This document shows positions 47,336 to 56,899 of a stretch of DNA of 64,000 bases, piece by piece. Each line of letters opens with the position of its first letter. The stretch's first letter is position 1. Under the pieces are notes generated by a model, which saw only the letters and a list, made by a program, of their open reading frames with translations, searched no databases and was not told where the DNA came from. A program made the position numbers and the translations under genes. This stretch comes from Helicoverpa zea (Eukaryota; Arthropoda; Insecta; Lepidoptera; Noctuidae), in contig NC_061476.1 of NCBI RefSeq assembly GCF_022581195.2, forward strand, positions 9,036,098 to 9,100,097. Direction: 5' to 3'.

Positions 47336-47343
47336 CGCTCGCA

Positions 47344-47379
47344 TCAAATCCGGTTCGGCGCGCTGCCCGTGAATGTGTC
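47344..47379 (-). CDS. Pur-alpha: Pur-alpha terminal coding exon
   Basis: DTFTGSAPNRI then TGA (47346-47344). The acceptor GTGTTGCAG ends at 47380 and is in phase 0 with exon 7 and with exon 6. Only 11 codons, so it is supported by splice signals and phase rather than length. Confidence 0.65.
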   Translation of the reverse strand, partial: DTFTGSAPNRI

Positions 47380-50300
47380 CTGCAACACCACAGCCCACCG
47401 TTACTGCACCATCCCGTAAAGCTCAATCAAGGCAACAGTATGGGACCCGGCTATGATTATCATAGAAGACTGAAGAATATTAAAAATTGCTTAAAAGATT
47501 ACAGTGTGGTTGTTTCAAGGAGATGAGGGATGTAATTTGGGTGTAAATTAAAGCATTTCGTGAAGTGTGACAGTAAATGAGCGTTTGTTTCAAAGCCAAG
47601 TTCTTGTTGCCAGGCGTAGGTGTGATTATTAGCACACAGCGTTGAAGACCATGTCAGCAGCTTGTTAGTGAAAGAGAAGCGACTTATGCTTTTTAATATT
47701 AGGCAAAAGAAAGAGTAATTGAAAAGGAAGAGTAGCTGCAACCCAGCAATTGATAAATGTTATGTGAGTGAATTAAAAATTATAAATGAATTTATCTGTA
47801 TGATGGTGTGATGGAGCTGTTGGAAGCGTGAGTGTGTGTGTGTGTGTGTGTGTACGTACTATGTTGGAGGAGAGCGGCGCGGACTGGTCGCCCCCCGCGC
47901 CGCCCGCGCCCGCCCCGCCCGCGTAGCCCGCCAAGCCCGCGCCGCTAGCCCCCGTCTGTGCCACCAAACACAACTCAGTGCGGCCCTTACATTACAGTGG
48001 GGATCACAATATACATAGACAAACATATCATATCAACATCAACCGACATCTGCTCAAATTATATAACGCCAGCTCGGTTTTGGATTCGAAGAAAAGAAAG
48101 ATGAGCGGAGATGCCATAAGGCAGGGCAGGTCAGGCGCCATCTTGTAGGTCAACTAACATACGGTAGGCGACACCAAACAGATCAGTTACTATTTCCATG
48201 AAGCATTCGGATTCTTTGAGACATCTGTCAAAGATTGGTACAGATTGATTGATTTTGAAAAATATGGGCGGGATTCAAAGCGTCCCCCAAACATCCGCAT
48301 TTTGGCGCTCTGTTTTCGTAGAAGATTTTGGATTATGACATCTCCGCTCGTCCTCTAAGTTCTCCATGGGTAAGGCATTGTCCAGTCGGGCCGGAGGCGT
48401 GTGTACGCACCTGGTGCGAGTCAGCGGGCTGGTGCGCGCGGCACATCTTGTCGCAGTAGTCCGCCAGGATGTCGCGGAACCGCGTCCAACACTTCTCCGG
48501 CACCGTGATCGCCGTGCGGAAGTTACTTTTCACCTGCAACCATCAGTCATCATCTTATTCACCTTCACCACTCTAACCTACCCATCGCAGTTCTTATGAA
48601 TGATGGTAATTTATTACTAACTTCTTTTCTGCCTCCTGCTTGCTTTGGGGGAAAGTGAAAACTGGTTTATTTCTTACTTCTTTGAATTAAATTACTTTGT
48701 ACGCTCAAAGAGTTTTTGTATTTGACGTTCAGATGAAATATGCAAATTTTAAAGTTCAAAAACGAAGAGCCCGTTCCCCAGTGGTGGTCGGGCCCGGGCT
48801 CTTCCTGCATAGTCGACACAAAAACTCGCTGAACGCGTCCTCTAGTGCAACAAGGAGAAGTCGAACACAAGACACACAGTGCTGACGGACACTGGCGCGG
48901 AGTACAGGCAGTGAGTGGTGAGGGTGGGGGGAGGCATGCGGGGCAGTAGCAGTGGACGGTCACCTCGCTGACTTTCATGTAGATGCCGCGGTTGTTCTGG
49001 CCGATGTCGAAGTAGAAGTTCTTGTTGTCGACGCGCAGGTGCCGGCCCTCGGGCAGCTCGCCCTTGAACCTGCAAGCACAGGCGCGTGAGTCGCGGCCAG
49101 TCGCACAGCACCTACTCGCGATCGCGCCCTCTAGTACTTTAAGCATAAAACTGAGTACAACAGAGTTTACGTCGGTACAACAACAATAATAAGTACGGCA
49201 TCATTCCCCAATAATGAAATTCATACCATTCCGGTTCAAACCAAGCCTCAGCCGGATCATCGCTAACGGCGGCAGTGGCAAGAATCAGAAAAAGAAAAGT
49301 CCCCGTTAAAAACATAAATCTGACATCAACATTATACACAAGGGATGGGAACACTACACTTAACTAACATTCATTTGCTGTCAGGGGCAGGGGCCTCTGA
49401 GAGCTCCACTCTTGTGACCTATAACTATTTATAAAAACCTATCCAGTGATTGTTTAGTACTGTAGCCTCAGCATTGTTTGTTACGGCTTTCAGGCAGAGA
49501 TTGTTGAAGCTTTCATTTTGTCATGGTGTCTATGAGCACGTCGAAGGCGCGCCGGTCATAGACAGTTTGCGATTGCACAGTGGACAAACAGCGCGTGATA
49601 ACAGATTAAACAAACAAATGATAAGAATCAATAAGTTGAGCGAGCAGTTCCATTAATGATTCCTGTAATCAGTTCGATATCGCGCGCAACTGGGTCGCTG
49701 CTTTACGCGATTTAATCAAAACGTGCGATAACGCCTCGCGAACCTATCATCTTACTATGTGCGAAACATTCACATATACAGTTAAGAAACCATTAAGCTT
49801 GGAAGACAAAACTGAAAATAAATTCTTCCTTTAATCTTGAGCTAACGACAAAATAATGTTAACCCAACCAATGGCTTTTAAAGTAAGAACTTAATCGAAC
49901 ACAAGTCGATGTTACAGAAAATATAAAATTGACACAAGTACATTACGTAGGGTTACGTGAGGCTCTAGTAGGTCATGAAGAGTCTATTTATACGCCATCC
50001 CTTCATTATTCACATCAAGTATCTGTCCACTATACTGCAGTGCGATACGTGTCATGATTAAAAGCTAACATAAAAAAAATACCGAAACCATGTATTAACT
50101 TGACAATTTGGACAATGTAGAATGTATCATTCTACACAGCTTATACATAATGAAGAAAACTTAGCTCATTGCAGTATTATCCATTTCCATCAAACGTCTT
50201 CTTTAAAATTGATAGAAAGAGAGAAAAGACAAAGTAATCAATAAGTAAAATATGTTTATTTAGCGAATAGGTTTCTTGTGGCGGGTAACATTTAGGTCAC

Positions 50301-53300
50301 AAGTAGGTGGTGCATAGTGTAAGGGAGATCGATGCCAATCGTGGCACTAACTCAATTATGTATAACTGTTTCAAGACCAGCCCTCGCAACCTTCACAACA
50401 TGCACTGTTCTCATGTCTCATTTACATGCACAAACATTATTATTACATTTATTTCATTCAAATTAAGCTAACTTTGTAACTTCAGTACAAGTTACCATAG
50501 TTGCAGGACTCAAAAGTTCTAAAAAGGAAAGATTAGATAATTGAAACTATTTTTTCATACAAAGTTCGCACTAACAGAGGAACTAGTTGCAAAAAATATA
50601 AACAATATTCCGGATAAGATTACCGGCGACCTATATATTTAATCGTCGCAGGCGCGTATTTAATTTAGCGATTATACTGGTAAGCAGAAGTACTATTGAG
50701 GGCGACGACTTTTGCTCAAACACGTGTATGCCATACTAAATAATAGTAATAACAATATCAACTCAGTACCGTTATCGTTTTTTTTTTTGTAACGGATCGC
50801 TTATAGTTCTTCATTCATAATTATATACTCGAACCTTAAGTTAAAATGATATACTGACACAATGACTACAGAGCCCAGTGCTTCGAAGCTAGCTTGCGAA
50901 TCATTTCAGAACATAGTAGAAGTACCTAGTTCACCTATGAATATGTCTGAATACTAGAATCTACCCAAATAAAACTATTTGTACGATTTGCAGTAACGTG
51001 CGACTGAGCTGCCTCGCAAACAGAGATGATCTCATCATTTGCTAGTTCACAATCTAGTTCCGTAAATTGTTTGTTTCTTATATCGAAGTTCATACTTCAT
51101 CAGAAGTTCAATTCCCTCAGAATAACTGGAATTCTCTGAACTCAGACTTTCGCGACCTCGTAATAAGTAACATAAGCACATTTCGTTCCGTGATTACTAA
51201 AGTAGAATTACAGAAAGTTTTAATGGTAAACGCACACCAGACAATTTCAGTTGTTCTCGAGCTGTATGTAGTGACCACGGGGGAAGGAAAGATGAGCGGA
51301 GATGCCATAAGGCAGGTATGTCGAGGCGCCTTGTAAGAAGTAACTTAGGGAGGGCATAACCAAAGCGACCAGTTACTAGGCGTTCGGGATAATTGTCAAA
51401 TCTAAACGAATCTGCCAAAAATTGGTCACGATTGTTTGGCGATTTGATTTTTAAAACAGGGGGTCCAAAGACTGAAGGAGCAAGTAACGTTCCTCGTCCC
51501 CCGAACACCTCCATTTTGAGGACGCTACTTTCTTAAAACATTTTGCGTTATGACATCTCCGCCATGCATTTAGTTCTCCATGTTACGGACACATATAAGC
51601 GTGTAGCACATGACGATGAGTACGTACCCTCCGTCATCAGTGCCGAAGTCGTCGAGCAGGTCGGTGAGCGCGTCGCGGAACTCGATCATGCCCTGCGCCG
51701 GCAGCGCCACCTGCGAGCGCGGGCCGCCGCGCGTGATGGTCTGCGACACGCGCAGGAAGCGCCCGCGCGAGTTCTCCTTCAGGTCCAGGTAGTAGCGCCG
51801 GTTGTCCTGCCGACACATACATCCTGCCACTACAAGCGCACACGACTTGCTTGTGATGGCTTTGCCATCAGCAGTTCCAAGAAGAGAATACCATCTAAAA
51901 TCGAAACTACTATACTTGTGTAATAGAAAGAGTTTGTACTGTAGGAGGTAATCTCAAAAGTTACTTTCATATTTAAAAATCCTTGAATCTTTATTTACGA
52001 TTACTAAGGAGGGTAAGGCCGTTTTCTAACTAGGCTTTTTTTCCATAAAGAGAATGAAGAAGCATTCAAATTACTAAAAATGCGGGTGATAATGTAAGAC
52101 CAGTTTCATTTAAATTGTAAGTGGATGTATAGTTGCCCCTGACTTGGGCAGGCCTTCAGTCAGTCACGCTAGGCGCCCCAGGTAACCTATCCGGCACTAG
52201 ATCGCGCTCACTTTCAACTGTATCGGGTTTCTTTTGACGCGATACTCTTACTGCTGCCACGCGAACTGTATTCATGTAATCTCTGGGACAATTGACGATG
52301 TTCCAAATACATTTTTCTCTTACTGTAAGCTATCTTATCCTCCAGTGGTCTGACCTCGCTACTAGTCATACTATGGTGATGAGCAACCAGTTTTTGTTAT
52401 CACTTTTGTATGACTAACAGGTTACAGAAAAACCTGTGCCTGCGTCTGCTGGCGTCATCGCCTAGGCCTTTCCGGTCTAATACGAAACACCAAGTTAAAC
52501 TAGTTTGGGAATATATGCAAAAAGACATCACACTTGGGACCACTGACTCGAAAGTTTGGAACAGATAAACAGTTGAACTGTGCCTCGCTCTGAATGCATG
52601 TACGTATGTATCTCACCTTAAGCATCATCTCGGACTTGAGCTTGCCGTCGTCGGGCACGTTGTCGGGGTTGGGCGGGCCCAGCGAGGAGTAGAAGTCGCT
52701 GAAGCTGGACAGGTGGTCGCGGAACTCCGCCGCCGTCGACATCGCCAGGAAGATCTGGCTGCGTCGCCCGTCCGCGCCGATCTGATACACAAACAATCAT
52801 ATGCTCTTGTATAGCCCGTGGTGACACGAGGACAAACGATCAAGTAGTAAAATGTATGTCTTCATATACACTTATACGTATGTACCTCGCCATGAACATG
52901 TAGTGTGTCTGAACTTTCATAAGAATAAAGTTCAGGCCTATTGGAAATTAAGGAAACGAAGCTGAAATGCTCCATAGTTACACATCTGTGATTGCACTAT
53001 TACAAGTACCAAATCTGATTACAAACAAGTAAAATGAGAACAATACATGAAAAACGTCTTCTGTCTAATAAGCACAGAACTCATCTGGTTAATTTCAAAT
53101 TAAAGAATGAATGTAAAAATGTTATTTAGATATTTTCTTTCCTCAGAGCGAAGTAATATTTTCTCCGCCATTGGGAAATTAGCAGCACAAATCAGGGATT
53201 CACTCGGACTTGAAAACTAACTCATTTGGAAAGATAACTTGTTCAAGACATTGTTTTCTTTTCCTTTATAAAGAATCCTTGGATTTCGTATTCGGAAAAC

Positions 53301-56300
53301 GTCTTGAAGAATAATAATTCATTGAGGAAATTATTCCTGCAAAGGTCCTACTTACTGAGATCGTTTGAAGTGAGACTTTCCAAACTTCCGCGTAGCAACA
53401 GCCGTCATCAAACGTGCGTCGTGCGAAAATATCCCTGCTACATGTTTACCTTCTAATTGTTTTACTGACAAATATAATTGATCGCTGGTGTATAATCTTC
53501 AGTTATTTTTTGACTGAAACTATTACTAAAATTCGGTTGCTACTGTTTTTAAATTGATGGTCTATAAGCAAGTACTTTCTTCAGATGCCTAGAAATAAAA
53601 ACTTTTGCTTTTCGAGTCCTGATAAACGTCTCCCTTTTATCAAGCAAGGACTTTGGTTTCTAGAGAAAAGAAAATTGAATTTCACGCCCAAAATAGATGT
53701 CTGTGTGGTCGTTTATCGCACTATCAGCATCAGCTGTAGCTATCTATTATGTAAAACGTTATCGTGTACATAAGCCGTTGCGCAACGTAAATAAATAGCT
53801 GTTACATTGCAAACATGAATCACTCACGGTTTTATTAAATTCCGAGGTGACGCCCAATAAATCACTACTAGATAAATCACAAATCTTTCAGAGATCGGAG
53901 CTATAAAATAAGTCTTTGCATGATAGGAAAGACTGTCATCCATGACAGGTTTACCACGTAATTCATTCATAGTTAAATGAACAGCTCACTTGGATTTTCA
54001 AACATAAACGCTTGAAGAAATAATTGCCTTAAGACAACTTTTTATAGCACAACTTTCATCGCGAACATTTTTGTTCAAGGAGTTCCAACTTAAGACGTAG
54101 TATTAAATTAATATTTCCATAGTCTTTTTAAAACCTGTTCAAATCTAATATTGTTTTTTTTTTTTTTCTAGACAGTAGAATACATGTGCAATCAGGCTGG
54201 GGTGCACAGTACAACAAGCATGCACGCATGCGACAATTGCAGCAGTGATGACGTACGCTCACCTCGGCCACTTTGATGAACCGTCCGCGCCGGTTCTGCT
54301 TCACGTCCAGGTAGAACCGCTTCGACTGGATCTGCAGCATCTTCGTCGCCAACTCCTGCTCCTGTGGCTGCTGACCTGCACGCAACCACACCAACGTCCA
54401 TCATCAATAAACATTGTAACTGAATTATATTACCAAATGATACTACAACTAAAATATATTCGACGTTCGACATAGTTATCCTTTCTCTATTCCTGCACTA
54501 AATCAAGATTGTGCGTATACTATATCTTGATGAGAAAGTCTAGACTGTAGATAAAGGAGTAACTATGACGTCATACGCCATCTCCGTGTTCGCCTGCCAG
54601 ACTACTCCAACCGATAAAATCATAATAACGAAACAGCGACGGAAAAATATCTTTATGACATTTTATAAGGAAAACTGAAAATATACTTGAATTAAACATT
54701 ATGTCCCATAAGAAATTCTCCGAAACGAAGTTAATTTGTATCGCGCAACAGGAATTATATATTTCGTCGGAATACGATATAAGAACAATGATTGTATCAC
54801 AGCTACATGTATTCTGTAATAATGACATGAAAGATTGAAAAATAGGTGTATGTGCGCAGACAGAGCAATCAATCGCGTAGTGGCGCGTCCTTTGTCAGTG
54901 GTGCAATATCCAGCGCACAGCTCAGCATACGACAAAGAAACAAGTGGAGGCGGCTCGCAGGGCGCATGACCGCCGCCCTGGGACCTCGCCGAGCACATGT
55001 CGGCCGCCGCAGCCAGCACGCCACCACGATACAAAGCAGGTCGCTACAAATCGACGTGTGATGGAGTCGGATGCACGCACCCCGGCCGGTGCACCGGGTG
55101 TCGACAACGCCCTTCATTTCGGCTAATTACTAACGACTAGCACCGAGTCTAGCTAGACAGACAGACGGTAATGGGATAGCTGAAGGGCGTGGCGCCACTT
55201 TCAATGACGTTGCGAACGATTTCACTTGTGCGCTGTTACTTATTTGCTTTTAATTCCTTAATTGCGAATTTTGTTTGTGCAATAATTGGATATTCGATAA
55301 TTGGTCTAGGATGCAATAACCGAATTTGAGTCATTAGTATTAGACTGTTTGTATCGTCAAAAATAATTAGAAAAAGGGTCTAGGATGGTTGGACATGACA
55401 CTAATGGTCTGAATCTATCAAGAACGGGATACATAAATCTCTCGCCATACTTAAGGACCAAACACATAATTTGCTATTTTACAAAGGAAACACCATACTG
55501 TTCACAGATAGCAATTACGTTTTATCACGGCTTGAATGATTGAATACGGAACTTTTTTGAGAAGTAGCTACCATTCATTTCAAGCGTATGAAAGGGACGT
55601 CTAAGTCAAAGGCCACATTTTTTCGAAAACACGTGCTCAAGTGAGACTGACTACATTCAGGTGACGGATGATGATCAATAAATAGTAGATTAATTAATCT
55701 GGAGTATTGCGAGTGCCCGCAGGCGACCGTCTGCCCTTCGGCAACCTTCGAAAATATATTAGTTATGGTTCATAGCAACCGGGTGATAAATGGAATTGCA
55801 GATAATATGCTGCATAGTCCTCGCCGGACAAAAGACAGCTGGTCCAGCCAGGAAGGATTCATATATAGGTAACGCCTAGTACTAGGCTAATTTTGATTCT
55901 ACATTAGGTACCCTATGTCATAAAATCAATGACATTATATTTTAGAGATGGGCAAAAAATTTTTGCTAAGATAGCTTTTGCTTCACCCCAGTCTCAGTTA
56001 TTTGGTAAAAAGAAGATTTAATGAAACCGAAATAAATAGAATTTCTCATTTAAAAAAGATAATTCTATTTCACTTAATAGTGCTTAGAACCTAATTCGTA
56101 AAAATGTCATTAAGCAATTTCCGGCGGAAACGTCCCTGTTCCTCACGGCCGAGTTGTAGCAGACGCCCCCTCCCCCCGCGCGACCTCAGCACCCCCGGGG
56201 CGCCCGCCGCACCCCCGCGCCCCGCGCCGTCTACAAGCTTCCTCATAAAAGATGCCCAGTAATTCTCACCAGAGTTCCGTCTTACATTATATTTTAACTC

Positions 56301-56879
56301 CTAAAGATTTCCTTAGAGAAAAGATAAAACAATGCCTAAATATCACGAGTCGGTTACGTTGTACTTTTGATGGCAAAATACACGCGTAACTACAGTCCAT
56401 AAGTTCCTTGTACCTAATTAAATGTACCTTTTAAGTTCAATAAAAAGTCGCCGTAATGACTTATCAACCAAAAAGCTGTTTGATATGAAAATAGATCATT
56501 TAATTAGTGAACATCGGTTCCGGGACGACGTTCATTATTTTAAATCGGCCTGAAACTGTCAGCCTGTTATCATGAAAGATATTACGAGTGACAATATAGT
56601 AATCGTGCAGAAGGCTCACTCCTTACATATGAAAAAGGTAGCAAGAAGCCTGACATTTTCCGAAATTGGCTCACCTCTAGAATACGGTGTCTTTTAAAAA
56701 AATCGACATTATACTCTATTATGTACATTGTGCGTTCTCCAAGCACCCAAGACAAAGGAACTTGAAACAATCATTCCAGTCGGTCGCGCGATAGTAGGTG
56801 TGAGCCTTCTGCGTTATTTATTGCGCGGCTAAAGGTCATTGAACTTACCGGAGTCAAAATTATTCCCGCCAGCGTCCAT
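47344..56879 (-). CDS. Pur-alpha: Pur-alpha, single-stranded nucleic-acid binding protein (8 coding exons)
   Basis: PUR proteins bind purine-rich single-stranded DNA and RNA and act in transcription, replication and RNA transport in nucleus and cytoplasm. Joining eight exons in phase gives about 282 residues, close to the insect family size. PUR repeat I spans about residues 22-85 (SKRFYLDVKQNRRGRFIKVA), repeat II 96-158 (RRYYLDLKENSRGRFLRVSQ) and repeat III 174-228 (KNFYFDIGQNNRGIYMKVSE), the last being the family's dimerisation repeat. All introns follow GT-AG. The start MDAGGNNFDSG is the only ATG in phase with the repeats. The first two PUR repeats have the family's intervening beta/alpha segments intact. 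The tail after residue 228 is Gly/Ala-rich and ends ...DTFTGSAPNRI. Two MITE-like repeats lie in its introns. Alternative splicing is possible at the phase-0 exon 7. Confidence 0.95.
47827..47853. repeat. (GT)n microsatellite next to the exon 7 donor
   Basis: About 11 GT dinucleotides run right up to the TACGTAC donor of exon 7 on the opposite strand. Confidence 0.9.
47860..47955 (-). CDS. Pur-alpha: Pur-alpha coding exon 7, Gly/Ala-rich tail
   Basis: 96 nt, 32 codons: TGASGAGLAGYAGG... ending DQSAPLSSNI. The acceptor is GGCACAG (47956) and the donor GTACGT (47859), phase 0 at both ends. GC-rich codons. Because it is phase-neutral it could be skipped without changing the frame. A (CA)n tract follows the donor. 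Confidence 0.75.
48103..48357. mobile_element. MITE-like element in Pur-alpha intron 6
   Basis: The left end GATGAGCGGAGATGCCATAAG and right end TTATGACATCTCCGCTCGTC are inverted matches. Internal strings (AGATCAGTTACT, TCTGTCAAAGATTGGTA, GATTGATTTTGAAAA) recur in the copy at 51288. The exact outer edge is uncertain. About 255 bp. Confidence 0.7.
48411..48533 (-). CDS. Pur-alpha: Pur-alpha coding exon 6
   Basis: Encodes VKSNFRTAITVPEKCW through DYCDKM, the end of PUR III, followed by the divergent CRAHQPADSHQ. The acceptor is TTGCAG (48534) and the donor GTGCGT (48410). Both ends are phase 0. A MITE-like repeat lies about 50 bp beyond the donor. Confidence 0.93.
48964..49069 (-). CDS. Pur-alpha: Pur-alpha coding exon 5
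   Basis: Encodes FKGELPEGRHLRVDNKNF through MKVSE, the first half of PUR repeat III. The acceptor is TTGCAG (49070) and the donor GTGACC (48963). One base completes the glycine codon from exon 4. Confidence 0.95.
49147..51280. other. Intron of Pur-alpha (between exons 5 and 4), no other gene seen
   Basis: AT-rich. Short open frames on both strands lack recognisable motifs. Confidence 0.5.
51288..51575. mobile_element. MITE-like element in Pur-alpha intron 4
   Basis: Second member of the family at 48103: same left end AGATGAGCGGAGATGCCATA, related middle (GACCAGTTACT, TCTGCCAAAAATTGGT) and right end GTTATGACATCTCCGC. Both copies are followed by AGTTCTCCATG. Confidence 0.7.
51628..51806 (-). 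CDS. Pur-alpha: Pur-alpha coding exon 4
   Basis: Encodes DNRRYYLDLKENSRGRFLRV through LTDLLDDFGTDDG, that is PUR repeat II. The acceptor is CGGCAG (51807) and the donor GTACGT (51627). It ends in phase 2. A MITE-like repeat lies about 50 bp beyond the donor. Confidence 0.95.
52617..52781 (-). CDS. Pur-alpha: Pur-alpha coding exon 3
   Basis: Exactly 55 codons, IGADGRRSQIFL through KSEMMLK: the rest of PUR I and the linker to PUR II. The acceptor is TATCAG (52782) and the donor GTGAGA (52616). Confidence 0.95.
52830..54262. other. Intron of Pur-alpha (between exons 3 and 2)
   Basis: AT-rich sequence; no repeat, RNA or coding frame could be supported. Confidence 0.55.
54263..54375 (-). CDS. 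Pur-alpha: Pur-alpha coding exon 2
   Basis: Encodes QQPQEQELATKMLQIQSK and onward to KVAE, the first strand group of PUR repeat I. The acceptor GTGCAG ends at 54376 and the donor is GTGAGC at 54262. It enters in phase 1 and leaves in phase 0. Confidence 0.95.
54376..56848. other. First coding intron of Pur-alpha, with two GC-rich patches
   Basis: GC-rich patches lie at 54940-55100 and 56150-56230 (CCCCCGGGGCGCCCGCCGCA). They could be intronic regulatory elements or alternative first exons, but no transcript feature is visible. Confidence 0.4.
56849..56879 (-). CDS. Pur-alpha: Pur-alpha coding exon 1 (start)
   Basis: Encodes MDAGGNNFDS plus one base of the next codon; donor GGTAAGTT at 56848. 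The exon's acceptor TTGCAG ends at 56897, so 56880-56896 is 5' UTR. Context AAAGTATGG gives A at -3 and G at +4. Another ATG lies 11 nt upstream out of frame. Confidence 0.88.
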
Positions 56880-56899
56880 ACTTTGCCCATGATATTCTG

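Larger units (their letters stand above)
40690..47343 (-). other. Repeat-poor, CpG-patterned region; possible very long Pur-alpha 3' UTR
   Basis: No transposon relic and no supported ORF was found in about 6.6 kb, in contrast with the 20 kb to the left. CpG-rich blocks (for example 40750-40920, 41525-41650, 42520-42700, 43640-43730, 44160-44360, 44925-44985, 45960-46160) alternate with AT-rich sequence. On the minus strand, AATAAA poly(A) signals occur at 40712-40707 and 40695-40690, with others upstream such as near 43195 and 46575. The region begins right after the Pur-alpha stop. Reading it as a 3' UTR is inference; transcript data would settle it. Confidence 0.4.

Noticed and set aside
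47159..47526. Several long overlapping frames on both strands in the GC-rich stretch after Pur-alpha
   Set aside because: All are Ala/Arg/Pro/Gly-rich and occur in four frames at once, as expected from GC-rich repeats that lack stops. Only the 36-nt exon with an acceptor in phase is kept.
48838..49146. Alternative frames around Pur-alpha exon 5
   Set aside because: They include the splice sites and intron sequence; only the frame that encodes the PUR repeat is conserved.
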